From: an uncultured Muribaculaceae bacterium
Lineage (GTDB): Bacteria > Bacteroidota > Bacteroidia > Bacteroidales > Muribaculaceae
Direction: 5' to 3'
Length of the DNA stretch: 64,000 nt
NCBI GenBank assembly: GCA_910588035.1
Contig: CAJUPY010000005.1
Coordinates: forward strand, 1 to 64,000
Shown piece by piece: positions 45,052 through 56,424 of this stretch. The notes below the pieces were generated by a model that worked only from the letters and a program-made list of their open reading frames with translations, made no database searches and had not been told where the DNA came from. Numbering within the stretch: position 1 is the first letter of the stretch; each line of letters starts with the position of its first letter. The position numbers were made by a program, and so were the translations under genes.

Positions 45052-46770
45052 ATGAAACTAAAAAATATATTCCTTTCGGCCGGCGTGATCGCCGCCTCGA
45101 TGACGATGGGATCGTGTGTGGGCGACCTCGACCTGCTCCCGACAAGCCCAAACGACATCACCCCGGGAACATTCCCGAGTGACCCGACCGCATACATGGA
45201 AAAGGTCATGGCCGACGTCTACATGCAGATCGGCACCTATGGCTACGGAACTGACGACAACGGTTCAAACATTCTCCAGTCGATGGACGGCGGTATGTCG
45301 ACTTTCCAGCGCGCCGTGTTCAACCTCGAGGAGATTCCGACCGACGAGGCCAACTGGCTCCCCTCGGGCGACGCCATCGACTCAAACTGGCAGTATGGCA
45401 TCGCCCCGGCCAACAACAATGTCGTCATGGGCTGCTACTCGCGAATGATGGTCATCGCCACCCTCTGCAACCAGTTCATGCAAACCGATTTCGGCATCAC
45501 GACCGACGCCGAGCGCAAACTCTTCGATGAGTTCAGCCGCCAGGCCCGCATTCTCCGCGCAGGCATGTACTTCTATCTGATCGACTGCTACGGCAACGTG
45601 CCCTGGGCCGATGTCTCGGTCAAGATGGGTGAGGTCGCTCCACAGCTCAGCACCGACTTCAACGAAGGCCGACGCCTCGTTTTCGAAGCCGTCACCAAAG
45701 ACCTTGAGGATGTCGTCGCCTGGTACAAGGCAAACGACCCCGCCAACAAACCGCCCTACGGCTACGTCGGTCTCGACGTCGCTGAGTCTCTCCTTGTCAA
45801 ATTCTATCTCAACGCCGAGGTCTACACCGGCACCGCACGCTGGGCCGACTGCTTCAACCACGCCGAGGCTGTAATTGCCCGTCTTGGCAAAGGAGGTTTC
45901 AACAACACCGGCCTGTGCAACGCCTACCACCAGAACTTCGCCTACAACAACAAAGATTACGCGATCGGCGGTGCAGGCGGCAACAGCGAGATCATCTGGA
46001 CTATACCTCAGCAGAACCCGACCCTCGACAAGAGCAACAGCGGTCTGAAGAGCTACGCCAACGGCGGTTTCATGTGCAACGCATGGATCGGCGACACCAA
46101 CGACGAAAAAGATTCGTTCAAATGCAAGCAGGCTGATTACAACTCGGCCAACGGTTGGAAATGTATGTCGGCACGCCGCCAGTTTGTCGAGAAATTTGAC
46201 TGGAACGCCGACTTCACCCAGTCGCCCGACGTCCGCACCAAAATGTGGAAGACTGCCGCCGATGGTTTCAGCATCGACAACCCCGACTGCACGGCAGCTT
46301 CTTGGGGCAAGAACGGATTCCTCGCTGTCAAATTCTCAAACTGGCACATCAACGACAACGGTGACATCGACCGCGCGCTCTCACCCGAGGCTGTCGATCC
46401 GCTCGGAATCGACTACGGCATGATCCGTCTGGCCGAGATCTACCTCTCGGCAGCCGAGGCTGCCCTCAACGGAGGTGGTGACCGCAGCAAGGCCCTGACC
46501 TATGTCAACTATATCCGCACCCGCGCCAAGATGCCGGCCTACACATCGATCTCGATGAGCGACCTGCGCGACGAGCGTCAGCGCGAGCTCTACACCGAGT
46601 GTGTGCGCCGCTCAGACCTCATCCGCTACGGACAGTGGATCTCGGGCTACACATGGAACTGGAAATACAAACAGCTCCATGGCACAGACTACCCCTCAAA
46701 CTTCAACGTCTATCCGCTTCCGTCGACCGTCTGCGTGCGCAACGGATATACACAGAATCCCAACTATTAA
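45052..46770 (+). CDS. SusD-like glycan-binding lipoprotein
   Basis: 572 residues from the ATG at 45052, which gives the lipoprotein signal with MGSC (Cys ~22); an in-frame ATG at 45025 would put ten extra residues before it. TPR-type helical SusD fold: DLDLLPTSPND after the Cys, RQARILRAGMYFYLIDCYGNVPW and the C-terminal RLAEIYLSAAEAALNGG plus DLRDERQRELYTE. It forms the lid on the SusC receptor and binds the glycan at the cell surface. It starts 26 bases after susC. Confidence 0.95.
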   Translation: MKLKNIFLSAGVIAASMTMGSCVGDLDLLPTSPNDITPGTFPSDPTAYMEKVMADVYMQIGTYGYGTDDNGSNILQSMDGGMSTFQRAVFNLEEIPTDEANWLPSGDAIDSNWQYGIAPANNNVVMGCYSRMMVIATLCNQFMQTDFGITTDAERKLFDEFSRQARILRAGMYFYLIDCYGNVPWADVSVKMGEVAPQLSTDFNEGRRLVFEAVTKDLEDVVAWYKANDPANKPPYGYVGLDVAESLLVKFYLNAEVYTGTARWADCFNHAEAVIARLGKGGFNNTGLCNAYHQNFAYNNKDYAIGGAGGNSEIIWTIPQQNPTLDKSNSGLKSYANGGFMCNAWIGDTNDEKDSFKCKQADYNSANGWKCMSARRQFVEKFDWNADFTQSPDVRTKMWKTAADGFSIDNPDCTAASWGKNGFLAVKFSNWHINDNGDIDRALSPEAVDPLGIDYGMIRLAEIYLSAAEAALNGGGDRSKALTYVNYIRTRAKMPAYTSISMSDLRDERQRELYTECVRRSDLIRYGQWISGYTWNWKYKQLHGTDYPSNFNVYPLPSTVCVRNGYTQNPNY

Positions 46771-46783
46771 TCAGATCTGAACA

Positions 46784-47650
46784 ATGAAAAAACTGTCTAT
46801 ATTCCTCGCATGTCTGGCCGCCATGATCGGCTTCACATCGTGTGAACAAGACCGCGATCCGGTTTTGCAGACGCCGACAAAGTTCGTGCTCAACACCCCC
46901 GCGTTCCAGAACCAATACTACATGCTGGCCCCGGGCAACACCTTTGAACTGACATGCTCGCAGCCCGACTACGGATACTCGGCTGTGACCCAATATTCGG
47001 CCGAAGTCTCGCTGACCGAAGATTTCGCGAAATACGAATCGCTGAAAACCGTCACCACGTCGGCACGCATGGTGCTCGACGACGACGATCTGGCGGTCGC
47101 CCTGTGCAAACTCCACGGGTTCGACAACGAGGAGACATATCAGGATCTCCCCGCCGGCAAGATCTATCTACGCGCCGTGGCCCAACTGTCGGGCGTCGAC
47201 GGCTCGATGATCAAATCAAACCCCGTGGCCCTGAACTATGTGAAATTCTATTTCGCACTTCCCCAGGCCGGATACATCTACCTCGTCGGTTCGCCCGAAG
47301 GCTGGGCAGGTCCGGTAGAGGGCAATGCCGACCACTACGCCAAGTGGCGTCTGTTTGAGAAATCAGACGAGATCGGCAGCAAGGTCTACTACGGCACCTT
47401 TGAAATGCCGGCTACCCCGATGTTCCGTTTCTACACCGCGCTGACCGGTTGGGACCCCGACTCCTACGGATCTCAGGTCGATGACGCACCCGTCGATGTC
47501 GAGCTCGTGGCCGGAACAGCCGCAACCCCGGTTGTCAAAGGCAAGGGTAACTTCAACTTCCCCGGCATCACCGCGCCCTGCAAAATGGAACTCAAGGTAG
47601 ACATGAGTGTGAAAAACAACTTCCTTCTCACCGTAACTGTAGTTGAATGA
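46784..47650 (+). CDS. SusE-like surface lipoprotein
   Basis: 288 residues. Lipobox FTSCEQ (Cys ~20), then DPVLQTPTKFVLNTPAF, a start typical of SusE-type N-terminal Ig domains. A middle FnIII-like part and a C-terminal carbohydrate-binding-like domain (AGYIYLVGSPEGWAGP) follow. Expected to hold glycan near the SusC/D complex. It starts 13 bases after susD, and its stop overlaps the possible ATG of the next gene. Confidence 0.85.
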   Translation: MKKLSIFLACLAAMIGFTSCEQDRDPVLQTPTKFVLNTPAFQNQYYMLAPGNTFELTCSQPDYGYSAVTQYSAEVSLTEDFAKYESLKTVTTSARMVLDDDDLAVALCKLHGFDNEETYQDLPAGKIYLRAVAQLSGVDGSMIKSNPVALNYVKFYFALPQAGYIYLVGSPEGWAGPVEGNADHYAKWRLFEKSDEIGSKVYYGTFEMPATPMFRFYTALTGWDPDSYGSQVDDAPVDVELVAGTAATPVVKGKGNFNFPGITAPCKMELKVDMSVKNNFLLTVTVVE

Positions 47651-47652
47651 TC

Positions 47653-49104
47653 ATGAAAAAAATTATAGCACTATCAGCTCTGGCTCTATGCCTTGGATTC
47701 ACGGCCTGCGACAACTATGACGAGCCCAATCCGCCGGCACAGTCAAATCCGCAGCTTCCGATATTCGAGACCGACGGTCTCAAATTCAACCCGTCGACAG
47801 CTCCCCTCGACCTTCAGACCCTCAACGCCGAGGGTCTGGACGGACTGCTGGGCGACTTCACGGTGACAAACCTGCCCGAAGGCTACACCGTCGAAATGGT
47901 AATGGATTTCTCGGCCGACAACAAGTTCACCGAAATCATTCCCCTCGAGACCGTGACAACCGAAGACAGCACTATCACAATCGTGCCCCAGGTGCTTTCT
48001 GACGCCTACCGCAAGGCTGTCACCAAAAACCCCTCCACAGCCAAGATCTACGGCCGTTTCGCCCCCTATGCCGTCAACGGAACCTCAAAGGTGCGCATCG
48101 GTGGTCCCGACCTCTTCTTCGGTCCGGTCGAGTACACCATAACCCCGATCAAACCGATCGAGATCGAGCAATCATACTCTCTTGTATACTCGACCGACGG
48201 AACGACATGGTCGACAGCCAACGCCATCGCGTTCACCCACGACCCGTCGACCGACGTCTACGACGATCCGAAGTTCTCCTTCATCTACAACTTCCCGGCC
48301 GAGCTGACCGCCGCAGGTCTCTTCTGGCGCGTCGTCCCCGAGTCGACAATGAAGAGCGGTGACTTCACCAACGGAACTTTCTTCGGAACAAGCGAGGAAG
48401 GCCAGTATGACGAAGAAGGCAAACTGGTGGAGAACAGCGCATTTGCAGGCGTCATCTTTAACGAAGGCCCGGTGATGTTCAACATCGACATCGAGGCACG
48501 CACCTACAGCTTCTTCGCTGCGTTTGAGTCGTTCTACACCCCCGGCGGTGCCAACGGTTGGAGCTTCCCGTCGCCGTCGCTATTCACGACCGACTACAAG
48601 AACTACTCCGGCTTCGTCCACCTCAACGGCGAGTTCAAGCTGAATCCTGAAGCAGGCTGGAACGGCAAGGACTTCGGTTGCCAGAAACAACCCGAGTTCA
48701 CCGAAAAAGATGGAATCTATGCCGGTGAGGGCGTTGCCGACGGCGGCGAGAACATCAAGGTGCCGGCCGACGCACTCTACTTCATGACCCTTGATTATGC
48801 CACCCGCAAGTTCACCCTCAACTCAATCAAGGAACTTGGCATCATCGGCGGTTTCAACGGCTGGGGCAAGATCGAGCCTATGACACCCTCGGCCGACTTC
48901 ACAACATGGACAATCACCCAGAAGATGTCGGCAGGCGACGAATGGAAATTCCGCGCCGACGAAAATTGGGACATCAACCTCGGAGGTAACCTCGACAATC
49001 TGACCGTAGGCGGTGACAACATCAAGTGTGCCGCTGCCGGAACCTACGAGATCACCCTCGACCTCACCACTTATCCCTACTCGGCTACTGTGGTGAAAAA
49101 ATAA
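47653..49104 (+). CDS. SusF/SusE-like glycan-binding lipoprotein
   Basis: 483 residues from the ATG at 47653; an ATG at 47647 (two residues longer) overlaps the preceding stop and may be used instead. Lipobox FTACDN (Cys ~18). Three or more beta domains; the last (ELGIIGGFNGWGKIEPMTP, then FRADENWDINLGGN) is a SusF/SusE-type starch-binding-like module, and the third carries GGANGWSFPSPSLF. This is the last gene of the susCDEF run and is followed by a strong terminator. Starch is the classical ligand of SusE/F, but no amylase lies here, so the glycan is open. Confidence 0.83.
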   Translation: MKKIIALSALALCLGFTACDNYDEPNPPAQSNPQLPIFETDGLKFNPSTAPLDLQTLNAEGLDGLLGDFTVTNLPEGYTVEMVMDFSADNKFTEIIPLETVTTEDSTITIVPQVLSDAYRKAVTKNPSTAKIYGRFAPYAVNGTSKVRIGGPDLFFGPVEYTITPIKPIEIEQSYSLVYSTDGTTWSTANAIAFTHDPSTDVYDDPKFSFIYNFPAELTAAGLFWRVVPESTMKSGDFTNGTFFGTSEEGQYDEEGKLVENSAFAGVIFNEGPVMFNIDIEARTYSFFAAFESFYTPGGANGWSFPSPSLFTTDYKNYSGFVHLNGEFKLNPEAGWNGKDFGCQKQPEFTEKDGIYAGEGVADGGENIKVPADALYFMTLDYATRKFTLNSIKELGIIGGFNGWGKIEPMTPSADFTTWTITQKMSAGDEWKFRADENWDINLGGNLDNLTVGGDNIKCAAAGTYEITLDLTTYPYSATVVKK

Positions 49105-49141
49105 GGCACTATTCTCATGAGAACTTCGAGTTCTCGCTCCC

Positions 49142-49176
49142 GGGCCGTGCGTTTTATGACAGCACGGCCCTTTTTA
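49142..49176 (+). terminator. Terminator of the susCDEF operon
   Basis: GGGCCGTGC (49142-49150) pairs with 49162-49170 and is followed by TTTTT. Confidence 0.9.
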
Positions 49177-49191
49177 TTATAACATATCGAT

Positions 49192-49222
49192 TTTGAAAAC
49201 TTAAAAATAAATCTTAAATTTG
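49192..49222 (+). promoter_or_regulatory. Promoter of the POT transporter/GH2 unit
   Basis: TTTG (49192-49195), 19 bases, TAAATTTG (49215-49222), 33 bases before the ATG. Confidence 0.75.
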
Positions 49223-49255
49223 CGAAAATGTTAATTACTCATCACTTTCTGACTC

Positions 49256-51051
49256 ATGTTCAAAAACCAACCCGCAGGTCTCTATGTGCTTGCGCTCGCT
49301 AACACGGGCGAGCGATTCGGCTACTACACGATGCTCGCTATCTTTCTGTTTTTTCTACAAGCCAAATTCGGCCTTGATGCAACCTGGACCGGCCAGATCT
49401 TCTCGATCTTTCTCGCAATGGTCTACTTCATGCCGCTTGTAGGCGGTTGGCTCGCCGACAAATGGAGCTTCAACAAATGTGTCGTCAGCGGCCTGGCAAT
49501 CATGTTCGTGGGCTACGCCCTGATGTCGGCCCCGACTCCGGTCAAATCCGACACCTCGATGATGATTCTCTTCGCCGCGCTGCTTCTGATAGCCGTCGGA
49601 ACAGGCCTGTTCAAGGGCAACCTGCAGGTAATGGTAGGAGACCTGTACAACAACTCGCGCTACGGCGACCGCCGCGATGCGGCCTTCTCGCTCTTCTACA
49701 TGGCGATCAACGTCGGCTCGATGTTCGCCCCGAGCGCGGCGATCGCACTGAAAAATCTCGCGCTGACCAAAGCCGGATTCATAACCTCAAACCCGATGCT
49801 CGCCACTGTCTCCAACTGGTGTCTCGACACCGATGGTTTCACCCGCATGGAAGTCGGCGGCGAGCAACTCAAGACGATGACCGAATTCGCCATTCAGAAC
49901 GGCATGGCCGAAGGCGGTGATCTCTCATCGTTCCTGACAGCCTACATGACCGACTGCGCGGCGCAGTGTGGCTGGGCGGCCGACTCTATCATTCCGTTCG
50001 CCAACGACTACATCACGGCGTTCTCCACAGGCTGCACCTATGCTTTCGCTCTCGCCTGCGTATCGCTGATCGTCAGCTTCCTGATCTATTTCCTCGGACG
50101 TCGCACCTATGCCCACGTCATAACCGACAAAAAAGCCGGCAATGCGGCCAACGCCTCCAATGACAAGGTCCCCGAACTGACTCCGGCACAGACCCGACAG
50201 CGCGTCGTAGCCCTGCTGCTGGTGTTCGCTGTCGTGATTTTCTTCTGGATGGTGTTCCACCAGAACGGACAGACACTTACCGAATTTGCCAAGAGCTGCA
50301 CCTCGACCGAAAGTTCAAGCTGGACACGACTCGGATTCAACCTCTGGGCACTTGTAGCCATAGCCGCAGGCGTCTACGCCCTCTTCTCGCTGATTCAGAG
50401 CACAACGGCAAAAGCACGCGCAGTCAGCGGCATCATTCTCACCGGCGTCATTGCCGTCGTGTGCTATCTCTATGACTCGACCCCTGCAACCGTAACCGAC
50501 ATCGACCCTGCGGTCTACCAGCAGTTCAACCCGTTTTATGTCGTAGCCCTCACCCCATTCTCCATGGCGTTGTTCTCATGGCTCGCCGCCAAAGGCAAAG
50601 AACCGTCGGCTCCGCGCAAGATCGGATATGGAATGGTCATGGCGGCCGCAGCCTACGGCATCATGGTTCTCGCATCGCTGAATCTCGTCGGCACAAACGG
50701 ACAGGAATCGCCAAACTGGCTCATCTCGACCTACCTGCTGCTGACATTCGCCGAACTGTTGCTGTCGCCAATGGGAATCTCGTTTGTCAGCAAGGTTGCC
50801 CCGCCCAAACTCAAAGGCTCGATGATGGGCGGCTGGTTTGCCGCAACCGCTATCGGCAACTATCTTGTATCCATTCCGATGATTCTATGGGGCAAGATTC
50901 CCGTCGCAGCCATCTGGGCAATCCTGATCGCCATATGCCTTCTCTCCGCTCTCTTCATTTTCTCAATAATGAAAAAACTTGAAGCGGCAACAGCCGACAC
51001 CGACGCGACTGTGTCTGTAGATGATGAACTTGAAACAGTGGAGGCCGACTC

Positions 51052-51055
<4 letters not shown>
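49256..51055 (+). CDS. POT-family proton-dependent oligopeptide transporter
   Basis: 599 residues, about 14 membrane helices. The POT signature in helix 1 is LANTGERFGYYTMLAIFLFFL (ERFxYY proton/peptide motif); PLVGGWLADK and FKGNLQVMVGDLY match other conserved POT segments. A large loop (~195-240) and a linker with TPAQTRQR precede the second half. It imports di- or tripeptides, possibly glycopeptides, across the inner membrane. It overlaps the GH2 gene by 4 bases (ATGA), so both are translated together. Confidence 0.9.
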
Positions 51056-52851
<1,796 letters not shown>

Positions 52852-52854
52852 ATA

Positions 52855-52881
52855 CGGCCGGCCGCATTCACACGGCCGGCC
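52855..52881. repeat. GGCCGGCC inverted repeat after the GH2 gene
   Basis: GGCCGGCC at 52856-52863 and again at 52874-52881 around a 10-base loop. The very stable stem has no T-run, so termination is doubtful. Confidence 0.5.
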
Positions 52882-52933
52882 TCCACAACACCATTCTTAC
52901 TGACATCTGCTAACAAACCTATAAATCATTATT

Positions 52934-54823
52934 ATGAATCGTTTTCTATCAACCCTGACGGCGTGTGTCGCAGGCGCACTGCTGATGACCGCCGAAAGAC
53001 CGCTGCTCGTCGGACACCGAGGCAGCAACATCGGACTCGAGAACTCGGTCGAGTCTTTCACCGTGGGAGCAAAACGCGGCTATGAGTATCTTGAAACAGA
53101 CTTCAAGGTCACTTCCGACAAAAAATTCGTCTGTACCCACGATGACAACACCACCCGTCTGGGCGGAACAAAGACAATCGCCTCAAGCACACTTGAGGCA
53201 CTCCAGAGCGAGACGCTGACTCAGACACGCAGCGGTGTGAAATACACCGGACGCCTCTGCTCGGCCCAGGAATATCTCGACGTGTGCAAGCAATATGGCG
53301 TAAAACCACTGATCGAGCTGAAATGGGCCACCGGCGTCAACAACAACGACCAGTCAAACATTCCGCTGCTGATCAAACTCATCGAAGACAACGGTTTCCG
53401 CGACAAATGCATCATTCTGACCTCGATGAAACCCTGTCTCGAATACATTCACAAAAACTACCCCGACATCAAACTGCAGTTCCTCACCGGTGAATACTGG
53501 TCAAGCCACTTCGACTGGTGTGTCGCAAACAAAATCGATGTCGACATTCAGGCCGGATACTTCAACAAAGACGCCGTCAAGAGATATCACGACAACGGAC
53601 TCGTCGTCAACGTCTGGACCGTGAACACCGATGCGGCCTACCGCACATATGCAGAAATGGGTTGCGACATGATCACAACCGACAATCTCGACCCGAACAA
53701 TCTTCCCGAAATCACGATTCTGCCGGATCCCGAGCCCGACACCGACGAGCCGCAACCTGTAGACCTCGCCTTTGAACGGCTCTGGATTCTGAGCAACACC
53801 ACCAACAACCACCCGGGCAACATCGACGGTTCGAACGCACAACAGGGAACTGCCGTCGACGGAACGTTCTATGTCAACAACTGCGTCGACAAAAAAATCT
53901 ACATCTTCAACGAAACCGGACTCACCGGAGAGCTTGAAGGCGGTGCCGGCTGGGGTTGCGCACGCGACACCCACGGCAACATAGTCGTGCGTGACGACAA
54001 ACTGACCGGAAACGAACACTCGTTCATCATCTATGCCCGCGGTGCCAAACCGGGCGACACTCCTGCGGCCCGCTTCACAGCGACTGTGCCGCTCGAAGGC
54101 CAGACCAACTTCATCAACGCCGACGGAAACCTGCTCGGCGCGGAAGGCGGACACATATATCTCTTCCCCAACAAAAAGACCGCAGTCAACATTCTGCCCG
54201 TCGCCGAGGGTAAACCCGCAACGGCCATTCAGTCTTACGGCATCACAATGACCGGATCGACTGCCGGATATGTCATTCCGTTCACCGGACGTCCGACACG
54301 CTGGCTCTATAACATCAGAGCGACCGGACTCGCCGAATACAACAATGGAAACTGCACCGACATCATAACCGGACGTGCCTCTACCACCGCACCCAACCGC
54401 AACTCGACCGGTGGCGGCGCATACTTCAGCCTAAAAGGCAACAAGATTCTGATACACAACTCGGGCGCGAACTACCTCGGAGGTTTCACTGTCAGAAACC
54501 ACACCGCCGACAAAGTCATAACCTCGGTCGACCCGATCGGAACCCTCGGATATGTCTCAGGAGGCAACTACTCGACATTCAACTGGCTGATTCCCGAAAA
54601 AGTCAGCGACAGCGAGTGGCTCGTCTACCAATACTGCCCCGCAAACGGAATCGCATGCTACCGTCTCTACGACAAACTCTCCGGTGTCGAATCAGTAGCG
54701 ACAGACAGCAGTGACGCTCCCGCTCAATATTTCAACCTTCAGGGCATCTGCGTCGAGAATCCCGGACCGGGTCTCTACATTGTCAAACGTGGCAACAAGG
54801 TGACCAAGGAAATCATCAGATAA
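52934..54823 (+). CDS. Exported glycerophosphodiester phosphodiesterase with C-terminal propeller-like region
   Basis: 629 residues. The N-terminal signal is followed at once by the GDPD domain (~25-260): LVGHRGSNIGLENSVESF (catalytic His, Arg, Glu), LETDFKVTSDKKFVCTHDD (metal ligands), PLIELKW and GLVVNVWTVNTD. An acidic Pro linker (DPEPDTDEPQP) leads to ~310 residues of repeated beta segments, perhaps a beta-propeller, and a short tail (YFNLQGICV..PGPGLYIVKRG). It should hydrolyse glycerophosphodiesters or similar links outside the cytoplasm. Comes after the GH2 gene with an 82-base gap. Confidence 0.85.
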   Translation: MNRFLSTLTACVAGALLMTAERPLLVGHRGSNIGLENSVESFTVGAKRGYEYLETDFKVTSDKKFVCTHDDNTTRLGGTKTIASSTLEALQSETLTQTRSGVKYTGRLCSAQEYLDVCKQYGVKPLIELKWATGVNNNDQSNIPLLIKLIEDNGFRDKCIILTSMKPCLEYIHKNYPDIKLQFLTGEYWSSHFDWCVANKIDVDIQAGYFNKDAVKRYHDNGLVVNVWTVNTDAAYRTYAEMGCDMITTDNLDPNNLPEITILPDPEPDTDEPQPVDLAFERLWILSNTTNNHPGNIDGSNAQQGTAVDGTFYVNNCVDKKIYIFNETGLTGELEGGAGWGCARDTHGNIVVRDDKLTGNEHSFIIYARGAKPGDTPAARFTATVPLEGQTNFINADGNLLGAEGGHIYLFPNKKTAVNILPVAEGKPATAIQSYGITMTGSTAGYVIPFTGRPTRWLYNIRATGLAEYNNGNCTDIITGRASTTAPNRNSTGGGAYFSLKGNKILIHNSGANYLGGFTVRNHTADKVITSVDPIGTLGYVSGGNYSTFNWLIPEKVSDSEWLVYQYCPANGIACYRLYDKLSGVESVATDSSDAPAQYFNLQGICVENPGPGLYIVKRGNKVTKEIIR

Positions 54824-54850
54824 TAACAATCTGCCACAACAAATTCCGGT

Positions 54851-54888
54851 CGGGAGCAATGCCAGAATAAAATTTTGCATTGCTCCCG
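54851..54888 (+). repeat. 12-bp inverted repeat overlapping the pgi promoter
   Basis: CGGGAGCAATGC (54851-54862) pairs with 54877-54888. The second arm covers the last base of the -33 TTTG and part of the spacer. It could be the GDPD terminator (T-rich tail weak) or an operator or attenuator of pgi. Confidence 0.8.
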
Positions 54889-54905
54889 GCTTATTCGTAT
54901 CTTTG
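54874..54905 (+). promoter_or_regulatory. Promoter of pgi
   Basis: TTTG (54874-54877), 20 bases, TATCTTTG (54898-54905). An in-frame TTG at 54903 lies within the box and is not the start. Confidence 0.8.
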
Positions 54906-54935
54906 CACTATATTTTGAATAAACAACTGATAGAG

Positions 54936-56279
54936 ATGAAACAAATTCAAGTCAACATCAAAGACGTGGTCGGAAGCGTAAGCATGGCCGACATAAACAA
55001 TCTCGCCGGAGAAGCAGCCGACGCAATTAACAAAGTAAACACCGGTTCAGGCGCCGGAAACGACTTTCTCGGTTGGGTAACACTTCCGACAGACACCAAC
55101 GATGCCCTGCTGACCGACATCGAAGAGACTGCAGCACGTCTGCGCAACGACTGCGAGGCCGTCGTCGCTATCGGAATCGGCGGAAGCTACCTCGGTGCCA
55201 AAGCCGTGATCGAAGCTCTCTCTGACTCTTTTGCTCCCTATCACAAAATAAACGCAGGTGCCCCCGCCGTGCTGTTCGCAGGCCAGAACATCGGTGAAGA
55301 CTACCTTTCTGAACTGATGGCCTATCTCAACGGCAAGAAATTCGGCATCATCGTAATCTCGAAATCGGGTACGACAACCGAACCCGCCATCGCGTTCCGC
55401 CTCCTCAAAGAAATGCTTGAAACCCAACTCGGCAAAGAAGAGGCCGCAAAACGCATCGTCGCCATAACCGACGCCAAGCGCGGCGCGCTACGTCAGCTCG
55501 CCAATGAAGAAGGCTACAAGACATTCGTCATCGAAGACAATGTCGGCGGTCGTTTCTCGGTGCTCACTCCTGTCGGACTCCTCCCCATTGCTGTCGCCGG
55601 TTTCGACATCAAGGCTCTGGTCGAGGGTGCCCGCAAAATGGAAAACGCCACCCGCGAGGCTGCCGAAGACAACATCGCGATGCGCTACGCAATGACACGC
55701 AACGCTCTCTACCGCGCAGGCAAGAAAATTGAAATCTTAGTTAACTATAATCCCAAACTCCACTATTTCGGAGAATGGTGGAAACAGCTCTACGGAGAAT
55801 CTGAGGGAAAAGACCACAAAGGAATATTCCCCGCAGCTGTCGACAACTCCACCGACCTTCACTCAATGGGCCAATGGATTCAAGACGGCGAGCGCACTAT
55901 CTTCGAAACTGTGATCTCGGTTGAGGCTCCACGCCACGAAGTTGTGATTCCGACCGACGGGGCCAACCTCGACGGCTTGAACTACATTGCCGGAAAACGA
56001 GTAGACCAGGTCAACAAAATGGCCGAACTCGGAACACGCATCGCCCACATCGACGGTGGTGTCCCCAACATTCAGATAACCGTTCCCGAACTTACCGAAC
56101 TCTATCTCGGCGAGCTGATCTACTTCTTCGAGAAAGCTTGTGGAATCAGCGGATATATTCTCGATGTCAACCCGTTCAACCAACCCGGTGTGGAAGACTA
56201 CAAGCGAAACATGTTCGCTCTGCTCGAGAAACCCGGATATGAAAAAGAAACAGCGGCCATCAAATCGAGACTCGCCTGA
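54936..56279 (+). CDS. pgi: Glucose-6-phosphate isomerase
   Basis: 447 residues from the ATG at 54936, matching the family length in Bacteroidetes and Firmicutes. Interconverts glucose-6-P and fructose-6-P. Sugar-phosphate motifs: VAIGIGGSYLGAKAV, VISKSGTTTEPAIAF, GGRFSVLTPVGLLP; active-site region STDLHSMGQWIQDG and the C-terminal Lys near VEDYKRNMFAL. Single-gene unit between its promoter and a strong terminator. Confidence 0.96.
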   Translation: MKQIQVNIKDVVGSVSMADINNLAGEAADAINKVNTGSGAGNDFLGWVTLPTDTNDALLTDIEETAARLRNDCEAVVAIGIGGSYLGAKAVIEALSDSFAPYHKINAGAPAVLFAGQNIGEDYLSELMAYLNGKKFGIIVISKSGTTTEPAIAFRLLKEMLETQLGKEEAAKRIVAITDAKRGALRQLANEEGYKTFVIEDNVGGRFSVLTPVGLLPIAVAGFDIKALVEGARKMENATREAAEDNIAMRYAMTRNALYRAGKKIEILVNYNPKLHYFGEWWKQLYGESEGKDHKGIFPAAVDNSTDLHSMGQWIQDGERTIFETVISVEAPRHEVVIPTDGANLDGLNYIAGKRVDQVNKMAELGTRIAHIDGGVPNIQITVPELTELYLGELIYFFEKACGISGYILDVNPFNQPGVEDYKRNMFALLEKPGYEKETAAIKSRLA

Positions 56280-56324
56280 GAACATCTTTTGAAATAGAAA
56301 AATTTCATACCTGAAACTCGCTCC

Positions 56325-56359
56325 GGAGGCCACATCAACCGATGTGGCCTCCCCTTTTT
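56325..56359 (+). terminator. Terminator of pgi
   Basis: GGAGGCCACATC (56325-56336) pairs perfectly with 56341-56352 around a 4-base loop; CCTTTTT follows. Confidence 0.92.
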
Positions 56360-56394
56360 ATAATCTTCATGACGCTCGGCGTCGATAAAATTCG

Positions 56395-56402
56395 TATTTT
56401 TG
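56395..56402 (+). promoter_or_regulatory. -7 box of the mtaB-lpxL-GT2 operon
   Basis: TATTTTTG, 22 bases before the mtaB ATG; no -33 TTTG. Confidence 0.5.
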
Positions 56403-56424
56403 CAAAAAATATTCTCGCTGAAAA

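Noticed and set aside
44012..45151. Long open frame on the minus strand opposite susC
   Set aside because: It mirrors the strongly biased codons of susC, has no plausible signal or domain, and lies fully antisense to a clear gene.
41918..49104. Complete starch utilisation system
   Set aside because: SusE/F-like genes are present, but no amylase (GH13/GH97) or SusR-type regulator is in view, so the substrate was left open.
52855..52881. GGCCGGCC stem as terminator of the GH2 gene
   Set aside because: No T-run follows on either strand, so it was kept only as a repeat.
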